The translations under genes and the position numbers were made by a program. The notes beneath the pieces were generated by a model, which worked only from the letters and a program-made list of their open reading frames with translations, was not told where the DNA came from and made no database searches. Source: Bacteroidales bacterium UBA1745 (GTDB lineage: Bacteria > Bacteroidota > Bacteroidia > Bacteroidales > UBA932). From it: a DNA stretch of 17,067 nt. Where the stretch lies: positions 556 to 17,622 of the forward strand of contig DCHT01000002.1 of assembly GCA_002314885.1 (NCBI GenBank), in the 5' to 3' direction. Position 1 is the stretch's first letter; every line of letters starts with the position of its first letter. Shown here piece by piece: positions 6,935 to 13,480 of this stretch.

Positions 6935-8383
6935 ATGGCAGTTAAATTCTACAAGTCAGAGAACCAGGTGCCTCTTGAGATGCACAAGGTTCGTATGGTT
7001 CAGAAACTGAACCTCCTCCCAGTCGATGAGCGTCTTCGCGCTATGCAGGAAGCAGGCAACAACACCTTCCTCCTCAACAACCGCGACGTGTATATGGATA
7101 TGCTCACCGACTCCGGAGTCAACGCAATGTCAGATCTCCAGTTCGCAGCAATGATGCGCGCTGATGATGCTTATGCCGGAACTGAGACCTTCACCCGCGT
7201 GAAGGCAGCTATCAAAGAAGTATTCGGTTGCGATAACGTGCTTCCTGCCCACCAGGGACGTGCTTGTGAGAACATCCTCGCAGAGGCATATTGCGCTCCT
7301 GGCAAGGTGGCCCTTATGAACTTCCACTTCACCACCACCAAGGCTCACGCAACCCGCTGTGGCGCCACTGTTGAGGAACTCGTGGACCCTGCAGGCCTCA
7401 TCCCTCAGAGCGACAATCCTTTCAAGGGCAACTACAACCTTGAGAACCTCCGCAACCGCATCGACGAAATCGGCAGCGAAAACGTGGCATACGTACGCGT
7501 GGAGGCCGGCACAAACCTCATCGGCGGTCAGCCTGTTTCCCTCGAGAATATGCTCGCAGTCACTGACATCTGCCACGAGAAAGGCGTAAGGTCAGTTCTC
7601 GACGCTTCCCTCCTCCAGGACAACATCTACTTTATGAAGACCCGCGAGGCCCGCTGCAAGTATATGGAACTTAAGGAAATCTATCATCTCCTTGCAGACC
7701 ACTTCGACATCATCTACTTCTCCGCACGTAAGCTTTCCTTCGCAAAGGGCGGCATCATCTGCTCAAAGGATCCTAAGTTCACCCGCGAGATGCAGGTTTA
7801 CATTCCTCTCTACGAGGGCTTCCTTACCTACGGCGGTATCGACGTACGCACAATGGAGGCAATGGCACAGGGTCTCTACGAGTCCCTCGATATGGAATAC
7901 ATCAGCCAGGGCCCTCTCTTCATCGATTATCTCGCCAAGGAGCTTGACGCATACGGCGTTCCTGTAATCCTCCCTCCAGGAGGTCTCGGATGTCACCTCA
8001 ACGCAGGCGCATTCGTGCCTGACCTTCCACACAACCAGTACCCTGCAGCAGCAGTCGGTTGCGCCCTCTACATCATCTCAGGTGTCCGTGGTATGGAGCG
8101 TGGTACTGTTTCAGAGCAGCGCGAACCGGACGGAACAGAGCGTTATGCAGAGCTTGAGCTCCAGCGTCTCGCAGTTCCTCGCCGCGTGTTCACCCTCTCC
8201 CAGATCAAGTATGTTGCAGACCGCGTGAAGTGGCTCTGGGACAACAGGAACCTCATCGGCGGTCTCGAGTGGACGGAAGAGCCTGACGTGCTCCGCTTCT
8301 TCTTCGGCCGTATGAAGGAAATCGGTTACTGGCAGGAAGAACTCGTTGCGAAGTTCAAGCAGGACTTCGGCGATTCACTCTAA
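6935..8383 (+). CDS. tpl: Tyrosine phenol-lyase-like PLP enzyme (beta-eliminating lyase)
   Basis: The 482-residue protein is full length for the tryptophanase/tyrosine phenol-lyase (TPL) family, fold-type I PLP enzymes. TPL splits L-tyrosine into phenol, pyruvate and ammonia. Family blocks are DERLRAMQEAGNNTFLL, LTDSGVNAMSD, DDAYAG (Tyr80), HQGRACEN, GGQPVS, the PLP lysine in SARK (Lys266), GFLTYGG and VPRRVFT. The three positions that separate TPL from tryptophanase match TPL of Citrobacter freundii (Thr124, Arg381, Phe448): Thr133 in FTTT, Arg389 in GMERG and Phe455 in VLRFF. Tryptophanase has Asp and His at the first and last of these. One oddity is that the PLP-contacting Arg of the DxxR motif (Arg217 in TPL) is Leu226 here (DASLLQDN). 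The gene sits alone, divergent from an AraC regulator, and ends in a strong terminator. Without an assay, tryptophanase or another beta-lyase activity stays possible. Confidence 0.82.
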   Translation: MAVKFYKSENQVPLEMHKVRMVQKLNLLPVDERLRAMQEAGNNTFLLNNRDVYMDMLTDSGVNAMSDLQFAAMMRADDAYAGTETFTRVKAAIKEVFGCDNVLPAHQGRACENILAEAYCAPGKVALMNFHFTTTKAHATRCGATVEELVDPAGLIPQSDNPFKGNYNLENLRNRIDEIGSENVAYVRVEAGTNLIGGQPVSLENMLAVTDICHEKGVRSVLDASLLQDNIYFMKTREARCKYMELKEIYHLLADHFDIIYFSARKLSFAKGGIICSKDPKFTREMQVYIPLYEGFLTYGGIDVRTMEAMAQGLYESLDMEYISQGPLFIDYLAKELDAYGVPVILPPGGLGCHLNAGAFVPDLPHNQYPAAAVGCALYIISGVRGMERGTVSEQREPDGTERYAELELQRLAVPRRVFTLSQIKYVADRVKWLWDNRNLIGGLEWTEEPDVLRFFFGRMKEIGYWQEELVAKFKQDFGDSL

Positions 8384-8393
8384 TATAAAAATC

Positions 8394-8424
8394 AAGGGCG
8401 ACCCTCAGGGCCGCCCTTTTATTT
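8394..8424. terminator. Intrinsic terminator, probably bidirectional
   Basis: The stem GGGCG...CGCCC has an inner CCC/GGG helix around a TCA loop and one mismatch. On the plus strand it is followed by TTTTATTT, 11 nt after the lyase stop. On the minus strand it is followed by TTGATTTTT, just beyond the acyltransferase stop at 8442. It can serve both convergent units. Confidence 0.88.
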
Positions 8425-8441
8425 CAAGTATATTCCTTACT

Positions 8442-9092
8442 TTATCTGTCGTGCTGCTCGATGAAGTCCTGCATCAGGTCCTTCATCTTCTGCTCGAGGA
8501 CGTGGGTCTGCTCGTCGACGAAATCAGCAGAGAGACCGGTTGCCGGCATTGCAATCCTGAACGGTTCGCCTATGATGACTCCGTTGCGGTGGAAGAAACG
8601 CATTGGACCGTCCATATAGACCATCACGATAGGAGCCTGTGCCATAACGGCGAGCATAGTGACTCCTGAGTGGAAAGGCAACTGCTGACGGTGCTGACCG
8701 TGGCGGCCTTCAGGATAGATGGCCACATTCTCCTTCTCCACCCTGAGCACCCTGAGGGACTCGTGGATCCAGGATGTGTCGGCGTTCTGGCGGTCGATCG
8801 GAATACATCCGGTGTGGCGGAGCCAGAAACCGAAGTTAGGCTGCTCGAAACGGTCCTTAGCTGCGAGGGAATGCACCTTGTGAGGGCGTACGACTACGTT
8901 TATGCAAGGTCCGTCAAGATGTCCGGTGTGATTGCAGACAATGATGGAAGGCTCCTTGATGGCCTGCTTGGCCTTCTTGACAGTCCTGTCCTGAAAATAC
9001 ACCTTCGGGGCCAGGAGACTCCTGACCAGGAAGGTGATTATCAGTCCGAGGAAATTATCAAAAGCCTTCTGGGCTTTGCTCTTCTCTGCCAT
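8442..9092 (-). CDS. PlsC-type 1-acyl-glycerol-phosphate acyltransferase family protein
   Basis: The 216-residue protein carries the acyltransferase motif I NHTGHLDG (His55 and Asp60, the HX4D catalytic pair) and motif III YPEGRHG (Glu128). Gly-Cys-Ile-Pro-Ile-Asp-Arg near 95-101 is a typical motif II (CIPIDR). A hydrophobic N-terminal stretch (about 12-30) probably anchors it to the inner membrane. Family members transfer acyl chains from acyl-ACP or acyl-CoA to lysophosphatidate or other lipid acceptors. It is the last gene of a three-gene cassette, starting 2 nt after the ACP stop codon. That placement suggests the neighbouring ACP is its acyl donor. The actual acceptor is not evident; it may not be the housekeeping PlsC. 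Confidence 0.88.
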   Translation of the reverse strand: MAEKSKAQKAFDNFLGLIITFLVRSLLAPKVYFQDRTVKKAKQAIKEPSIIVCNHTGHLDGPCINVVVRPHKVHSLAAKDRFEQPNFGFWLRHTGCIPIDRQNADTSWIHESLRVLRVEKENVAIYPEGRHGQHRQQLPFHSGVTMLAVMAQAPIVMVYMDGPMRFFHRNGVIIGEPFRIAMPATGLSADFVDEQTHVLEQKMKDLMQDFIEQHDR

Positions 9093-9094
9093 AA

Positions 9095-9331
9095 CTATGC
9101 CTTGGTGATGACGTAGTCAACGACCTCCGCCACAGTCTGGAATGGAGGCACGCCTTCGAACTTGAAGTTGAACTTGTTCTCGATAGCGAGGCTGATGAGC
9201 AGGATGGAAAGCGAATCGATGCCGAGGTCAGTCCAGAGGTTGGACTGCTCGGTGATGCTTGTCTGGTCGATGTTTGGCTTTACTACAGCAAGGACTTCCT
9301 TGAGTCCGTTGAAAATCTCTTCTCTCGTCAT
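9095..9331 (-). CDS. Acyl carrier protein
   Basis: The 78-residue acidic protein has the four-helix ACP pattern and the phosphopantetheine site LGIDSLS. Ser40 is the expected attachment residue, and this motif replaces the usual DSL(D/E). Its length is standard. It sits between the acyl-adenylating ligase (3 nt upstream) and the acyltransferase (2 nt downstream), so it is probably a dedicated carrier: the ligase loads it and the acyltransferase unloads it. No ketosynthase or other fatty-acid synthesis genes are adjacent, which argues against it being the main AcpP of the cell. Confidence 0.93.
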   Translation of the reverse strand: MTREEIFNGLKEVLAVVKPNIDQTSITEQSNLWTDLGIDSLSILLISLAIENKFNFKFEGVPPFQTVAEVVDYVITKA

Positions 9332-9334
9332 AGT

Positions 9335-10828
9335 TTAATTCTGGTTACGTGCTACCTTGAGGGCGCCTGTGCGCTTGAAGTCTTCCTTGCGGACGGTGAC
9401 CTTGGTCACGCGGTGAGTTGATGGAAGGGTCGCATTGATCTCAGCAGCGATCTTCTTGTACATCTCCTCAACCTCTGCCCATTCCTTGCCGGCGATTGCA
9501 GCCTCGACTGGGAGGATGTCAATTGCTATCACAGGCTCTCCGTCGACCATTTCCTCCTTTACGAGGCAGTCGCGGATGGCAGCGTTCTGATAGAACGGCT
9601 CCTCGATGGTCTCAGGGGATACGTTCTCACCGTTTGAAAGGATGATGAGGTTCTTGATACGTCCTACGATATAGAGGTAGCCGTCTTCGTCGAAGCGGCC
9701 GAGGTCGCCGGTCTTGAGCCAACCGTCTTCTGTAAGGCACTTTGCGGTCTCCTCAGGGTTGCCATAGTAGCCGGTGAATACGTTATCACCCTTAACCCAG
9801 ATTTCGCCATCGACGATCTTGACTTCCTGCTCAGGATAAACCTTGCCCACAGAAGTAGGACGGGTAGGAGTGTCGGCATTTGCAGTAGTAAGGTTCGCGG
9901 TCTCGGTCATACCATAACCTGCGTGAACCCTGACACCGTACTTTGCGAACTCAGTGGTGAGTCTTGGAGGCACGTTGGCAGCACCGGAAATGATGGTCTT
10001 GAGAGCACCACCGAGGAACATAGGACCGTACATTTTGACAAGGCCGTTGAGAACGTCGCAGAGGCCAGGCACGAGGATGAGCACGGTAGGCTTGATCACC
10101 GGAAGTTTGGCGATCGTAGCCTTCATATCCTCAGCGGAGAACCACTCACCGCCCTTGTAAAGTATGCCCAAAGTACCGCAGATGAGGCCGAATACGTGGC
10201 TCAGAGGGAGCATACATACCGTACGGTGGATAGCAAGCTGTGGACCAGGAGCAAAGACGCCGTTGAAGGCACCTCTCATAAGGGCCCTGTGAGGGAGGAT
10301 TGCACCCTTAGGCTGGCCGGTAGTACCGCCGGTGAAGAATATAGCAGCTGGGGCTTCCTTGTCGACCTTTGCGGCAGGAATGCCGTTTGGAGCCATTGCA
10401 GATGAAGAAATCACCTGGCAAGGAGCACCTGCAGTCTGCTCAGCGAATTCGTTGCGGACTGCGAGTACCTTCACGCCGAAGCGCATACAGCAGCCGATGA
10501 TGGCCTGAGGAGGCAGCGCTGTAGGGAGATTGATTGCGACATAACCTGCAGAAGTAACAGCAAGGAAAGTCTCGAGAGCATCGATTGAAGTACGCTCCCA
10601 GATGGCAACCTTGTCACCCTGCTGGAGGCCGAGAGCCGCGAGATATGCACGACGACGCGCAATGCGATCGCACATTTCCTTGTAAGTGTAGGTCTCAGCA
10701 ATGTTGGAAAGTGCAGGCAGATCTGCCCATTTGTTCTCAATCCATTCAACGAATTCCGGAACTGTCGGAATGTAATGCACCTGAGACATTTCGTCTGCAG
10801 GAAGCATGTCATAGAAGTAATTTGACAT
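9335..10828 (-). CDS. Acyl-adenylating ligase (AMP-binding, acyl-CoA/acyl-ACP synthetase family)
   Basis: The 497-residue protein belongs to the ANL superfamily. Motifs in order are the P-loop TGGTTGQPKG (166-175), YGMTET (305-310), TGDLG (373-377), the hinge GRIKNLIILSNGENVSP (389-405), and the C-terminal catalytic Lys in KRTGALKVAR (Lys491). It activates a carboxylic acid as acyl-AMP and passes it to a thiol. The ACP gene starting 3 nt downstream suggests the acceptor is that carrier rather than CoA. It is the first gene of a tight ligase-ACP-acyltransferase operon. The substrate (long-chain fatty acid, hydroxy or aryl acid) cannot be read from the sequence. The start is supported by the -7 box about 55 nt upstream. 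Confidence 0.9.
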   Translation of the reverse strand: MSNYFYDMLPADEMSQVHYIPTVPEFVEWIENKWADLPALSNIAETYTYKEMCDRIARRRAYLAALGLQQGDKVAIWERTSIDALETFLAVTSAGYVAINLPTALPPQAIIGCCMRFGVKVLAVRNEFAEQTAGAPCQVISSSAMAPNGIPAAKVDKEAPAAIFFTGGTTGQPKGAILPHRALMRGAFNGVFAPGPQLAIHRTVCMLPLSHVFGLICGTLGILYKGGEWFSAEDMKATIAKLPVIKPTVLILVPGLCDVLNGLVKMYGPMFLGGALKTIISGAANVPPRLTTEFAKYGVRVHAGYGMTETANLTTANADTPTRPTSVGKVYPEQEVKIVDGEIWVKGDNVFTGYYGNPEETAKCLTEDGWLKTGDLGRFDEDGYLYIVGRIKNLIILSNGENVSPETIEEPFYQNAAIRDCLVKEEMVDGEPVIAIDILPVEAAIAGKEWAEVEEMYKKIAAEINATLPSTHRVTKVTVRKEDFKRTGALKVARNQN

Positions 10829-10882
10829 AATCGGTTTTGGTTAATACATTTGTCTGCTTTCCGTTTTTGACAGCAGAACAAG

Positions 10883-10890
10883 CAAATATA
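10883..10890 (-). promoter_or_regulatory. -7 promoter box for the ligase-ACP-acyltransferase operon
   Basis: The minus strand reads TATATTTG, a full TAnnTTTG match, 54 nt before the ligase ATG at 10828. Its box is only 12 bp from the opposing box at 10903-10910. Confidence 0.55.
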
Positions 10891-10902
10891 GCAAATTTTT
10901 AT

Positions 10903-10910
10903 TAGATTTG
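10903..10910 (+). promoter_or_regulatory. -7 promoter box for the GNAT-like gene
   Basis: TAGATTTG matches TAnnTTTG, 29 nt before the ATG at 10940. The two divergent polymerase sites overlap. Confidence 0.5.
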
Positions 10911-10939
10911 CACTACAACTGAACTAAACCAACTATACG

Positions 10940-12070
10940 ATGGCCGTCGAAATAGTAAAAGCAACGACCCGCAAGCAGCTCAGACTGTTTGCTGAATTCC
11001 CGAACAAACTCTACAAAGGCAATCCATATTACGTACCGACCATCGCATCTGCCGACGTCGACATATTCGACAAGAAGGTAAATGCGGCATTCGATTTCTG
11101 CGACGCAGACTTCTTCCTTGCATACAAGGAGGGCAAGCTCGTCGGACGCATCGCAGCCATCATCAACCCTCGCGCAAACGAGGCCTGGGACAAGAAGGAC
11201 GCCCGTTTCGGCTGGATTGACTTCATCGACGACAAGGAGGTTTCAGACGCCCTTTTGGATACCGCGATGGACTGGGCACGCGAACGCGGGATGGACCACA
11301 TCGAGGGTCCGCTCGGCTTCACCGACTTCGACGCGGAAGGTATGCTCGTGGAAGGATTCGACGAACTCGGAACCTCCATCACCTTCTACAACCACCCATA
11401 CTATATGGAACATCTCGAGGCCCGCGGCTTCGTGAAGAATACCGACTGGGTGGAAAGGAGGATCACGATTCCGGAAGTGCTGCCTGAAAGATATATGAGA
11501 TTCGCCGAGCTGATTCGCGAAAAGAACAAGCTCCACAGGGTTCAATACACCCGTAGGCAGATCTTCAAGCAGAAAATAGGTCAGAAGTTCTTCGACCTGG
11601 TGAACCACACCTACAACGTACTCTACGGCTACTCCCCTCTCTCCCAGAGGCAGATGGACCAGTACGTCAAGCAGTATATGTCACTGCTCGACCTCAACCT
11701 CGTCACCTTCATCAACAACGAACAGGACGAAATGGTCGCCTTCGGTGTGATGCTGCCATCAATGTCCGTGGCAATGCAGAAATCCGACGGCAAATTCTTC
11801 CCGTTCGGCTGGTGGCATATGCTAAGGGCTCTGGTCTTCAAGAAAACCGACACAGTGGATATGCTCCTCATCGCCGTCCGCGACGACTACAAAGCCAAGG
11901 GAGTGCCGGCCCTCATCATCGCCGACCTCTTCCCTCGCGTCCAGAAATACGGCTTCAAATACGCCGAAACCAACCCGGAACTCGAGACCAACAACGCCGT
12001 CCAGAACCTCTGGACCAACTTCGAGCATCGCCAGCACCGCAGAAGGAGAATCTACGGAAGGGGGCTGTAG
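10940..12070 (+). CDS. YghO-like GNAT-fold protein
   Basis: The 376-residue protein resembles the YghO group, hypothetical proteins with GNAT-like folds. Residues 1-175 contain a GNAT-type region (DFFLAYKEGKLVGRIAAIIN, then DTAMDWARERGMDHIEGPLG). The group's signature follows: Phe-Asp-Ala-Glu-Gly-Met-Leu-Val-Glu-Gly-Phe-Asp, YNHPYYMEHLEARGF and KNTDWVERRI. A second GNAT-like half follows (about 190-376), with LLIAVRDDYKAKGVPALIIA resembling an acetyl-CoA-binding turn and TNPELETNNAVQNLW near the end. Substrate and reaction are unknown. It is divergent from the acyl ligase operon, so a role in the same lipid or acylation process is conceivable but unproven. The C-terminus is very basic (HRQHRRRRIYGR). 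Confidence 0.75.
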   Translation: MAVEIVKATTRKQLRLFAEFPNKLYKGNPYYVPTIASADVDIFDKKVNAAFDFCDADFFLAYKEGKLVGRIAAIINPRANEAWDKKDARFGWIDFIDDKEVSDALLDTAMDWARERGMDHIEGPLGFTDFDAEGMLVEGFDELGTSITFYNHPYYMEHLEARGFVKNTDWVERRITIPEVLPERYMRFAELIREKNKLHRVQYTRRQIFKQKIGQKFFDLVNHTYNVLYGYSPLSQRQMDQYVKQYMSLLDLNLVTFINNEQDEMVAFGVMLPSMSVAMQKSDGKFFPFGWWHMLRALVFKKTDTVDMLLIAVRDDYKAKGVPALIIADLFPRVQKYGFKYAETNPELETNNAVQNLWTNFEHRQHRRRRIYGRGL

Positions 12071-12102
12071 GTTAGTGCTGGGTTAGTGCTGGGTTAGTGC
12101 TG
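12070..12102. repeat. Three perfect 11-bp tandem repeats
   Basis: GGTTAGTGCTG is repeated three times head to tail with no mismatch. The first unit begins on the last base of the GNAT-like gene's stop codon. It opens a 275-bp repeat-rich intergenic island. Confidence 0.95.
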
Positions 12103-12110
12103 GCAGAAGC

Positions 12111-12136
12111 GCCGAGAGAGCGAGCCGAGAGAGCGA
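12111..12136. repeat. Two perfect 13-bp tandem repeats
   Basis: GCCGAGAGAGCGA occurs twice head to tail, followed by a partial third unit (GCCG). A small inverted repeat GCCGG/CCGGC (12137-12141 and 12149-12153) follows immediately. Confidence 0.9.
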
Positions 12137-12164
12137 GCCGGAAGAACTCCGGCGAAGCGCTGGC

Positions 12165-12190
12165 GGGGCGCCGACGGGGCGCCGACGGGG
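12165..12190. repeat. 11-bp tandem repeats, about 2.4 copies
   Basis: GGGGCGCCGAC is repeated at 12165-12175 and 12176-12186, then a partial GGGGCCG. It is G-rich and lies 10 bp before the first large palindrome. Confidence 0.9.
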
Positions 12191-12199
12191 CCGAAAAGC

Positions 12200-12240
12200 A
12201 AAATCGGGGTGAAAAACAGGCCGTTTTTCACCCCGATTTT
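12200..12240. repeat. REP-like palindrome H1 (also a strong terminator)
   Basis: A perfect 18-bp stem (12200-12217 with 12223-12240) has a 5-nt loop. The core is GGGTGAAAAA-CA-GGCC-G-TTTTTCACCC. It ends in a T-run (12237-12241) on the plus strand and has an A-run at the other end, so it can terminate transcription from both convergent genes. Two relatives occur at 12251-12289 and 14448-14476. Confidence 0.9.
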
Positions 12241-12250
12241 TACGCCCGAC

Positions 12251-12289
12251 AAAAGCGGGTGAAAAAGGGCCACTTTTTCACCCGCTTTT
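12251..12289. repeat. REP-like palindrome H2, inverted relative to H1
   Basis: A perfect 17-bp stem (12251-12267 with 12273-12289) has a 5-nt loop. The core is GGGTGAAAAA-G-GGCC-AC-TTTTTCACCC. The off-centre GGCC shows that H2 is inverted relative to H1, a BIME-like head-to-head pair only 10 bp apart. T-runs on both strands allow bidirectional termination. Confidence 0.9.
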
Positions 12290-12355
12290 CCGCGTCCGAA
12301 TCTATTTTCTTCCGCGTCCGCTGCTATCCTCCCCTGCGTCCGGGCTATCTACACT
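12290..12355. repeat. Three degenerate 22-bp tandem repeats
   Basis: CCGCGTCCG occurs at 12290 and 12312, and CTGCGTCCG at 12334, an exact 22-bp period. CTAT recurs at a near-constant offset inside the units. The third unit overlaps the stop codon of the cation transporter gene (12345-12347). Confidence 0.7.
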
Positions 12356-13292
12356 CGCTCTCGCCGCAGGTGCGCGCCTCGCTTTCGACCTCGAGGGTGG
12401 CGTGGGCGATGCCGTTTTCCTTCAGAGCAGCCTTGACTTCTGGGACGATGTGCTCGCCGTCCGCGTAGTTGCCGATCACGATGTGTGCGGTCAGGGCCGT
12501 TTCCGTTGTGCTGATCGGCCAGATATGGATGTGATGTACGCCCTTGACTCCATCGACTGCCGTCATTACGCCCTCAATTGCCTCTGCATCAATGCTTTCA
12601 GGTATGGCATCGATACTCATCCTGAGGCTCTCGGCGAGCAGTGACCAGGTGGAAATCAGTATGATTCCGGCGATTATGAGGCTGATCACAGGGTCGATTA
12701 CGGTCCATCCGGTGAACTTGATCACGATTCCGGAGATGACGACTCCGACGCTCACCAGGGTGTCTGCGGCCATATGCAGGAAGGCACCACGGGTGTTGAT
12801 GTCGTGCTTCTGGTTCTTCATCAGAAGTATGGTCGTGAAGCCGTTGATCAGTATGCCGACTCCGGCAGTCCAGGCGATTGCGCCGCCGTCGACACTGACC
12901 GGATTAGCGAACTTTTCGATGCTCTCCCAGACGATGACTCCAACTGCAACGAGGAGGATGACAGCGTTCAGAAGCGAAATAAGTATGCTCGCCTTGCGAT
13001 AGCCGTAGGTAAAGCGTCCGCGTCCTGCCGTCAGGGCCAGTTTGAACGCCACCAGAGCCAGAATCAGGCTGAAGACGTCGCTCAGATTGTGGCCCGCATC
13101 GGACACGAGGCCGACGGATTTGGACCAGGATCCAACTCCCGCCTCGACTGCGACGAAAGCCAGGTTGAGCGCGATGCAGAGTATGTAAATTCCGTTGAGG
13201 TTGCTCCCGTCGACGGCGTGACCGTGATTGTGTCCGCCGTGACCGTGACTGTGACCGCCGTGGCTGTTGTTGTGTTCGTGATTGTGTATCAT
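12345..13292 (-). CDS. Cation diffusion facilitator (CzcD/ZitB-type metal efflux)
   Basis: The 315-residue inner-membrane protein begins with a His-rich cytoplasmic tail (10 His in the first 25 residues). Six membrane helices follow. The metal-site pairs are HxxxD in helix 2 (Asp65/His68/Asp72 in SDAGHNLSD) and helix 5 (His173/Asp177 in HMAAD). A C-terminal CDF domain follows (about 228-315, with VHHIHIWPI). CDF proteins export Zn2+ and related ions in exchange for protons. The frame is open to an ATG at 13397, but I chose 13292: the extra 35 residues are basic and unlike CDF N-termini, a -7 box lies downstream of the longer start, and AAAGAGC precedes the chosen ATG. The two Cys near the C-terminus (TCGESECR) may be an extra metal ligand set. 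Confidence 0.93.
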   Translation of the reverse strand: MIHNHEHNNSHGGHSHGHGGHNHGHAVDGSNLNGIYILCIALNLAFVAVEAGVGSWSKSVGLVSDAGHNLSDVFSLILALVAFKLALTAGRGRFTYGYRKASILISLLNAVILLVAVGVIVWESIEKFANPVSVDGGAIAWTAGVGILINGFTTILLMKNQKHDINTRGAFLHMAADTLVSVGVVISGIVIKFTGWTVIDPVISLIIAGIILISTWSLLAESLRMSIDAIPESIDAEAIEGVMTAVDGVKGVHHIHIWPISTTETALTAHIVIGNYADGEHIVPEVKAALKENGIAHATLEVESEARTCGESECR

Positions 13293-13355
13293 AATGCTCT
13301 TTAGTTTTTCAATTATACGTCGTTGTTTGCGTCGGTTCTTTCCCTTCCGACGATA

Positions 13356-13363
13356 CAAAGGTA
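13356..13363 (-). promoter_or_regulatory. -7 promoter box for the cation efflux gene
   Basis: The minus strand reads TACCTTTG, a full TAnnTTTG match, giving a leader of about 55 nt to the ATG at 13292. Its position excludes the longer start at 13397. Confidence 0.5.
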
Positions 13364-13375
13364 CGGAGGACGACG

Positions 13376-13390
13376 TGCAACCGAGTTGCA
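13376..13390. promoter_or_regulatory. Palindromic candidate operator at the efflux promoter
   Basis: TGCAAC-CGA-GTTGCA is a perfect 6-3-6 palindrome lying about 12 bp upstream of the -7 box, that is, over the -35/-33 region of the cation efflux promoter. It is a plausible site for a dimeric metal sensor; which regulator is unknown. Confidence 0.45.
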
Positions 13391-13480
13391 ATTTCACTTT
13401 TTGAGAATTTTTTTTTGAGATTTCGTTGATTTACGATTTGTGAACTCCTATTCCGTAACTTGCCGGAAAAACTGACAATT

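Noticed and set aside
6935..8383. Plain tryptophanase (tnaA) call
   Set aside because: The Asp and His that mark tryptophanase are Thr133 and Phe455 here, and Arg389 matches tyrosine phenol-lyase.
8670..9116. 148-codon plus-strand frame
   Set aside because: It is the shadow of the acyltransferase gene, which has HX4D and EGR motifs.
12070..12190. CRISPR array
   Set aside because: Units are 11-13 bp, directly adjacent and without spacers, and no cas gene is present.
12097..12468. 123-codon plus-strand frame through the repeat island
   Set aside because: Its translation is low-complexity, crosses two terminator-like palindromes and overlaps the efflux gene.
13293..13397. Longer N-terminus for the cation efflux protein
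   Set aside because: The extension lies across the likely promoter, is unlike CDF N-termini, and the His-rich tail begins right after the ATG at 13292.
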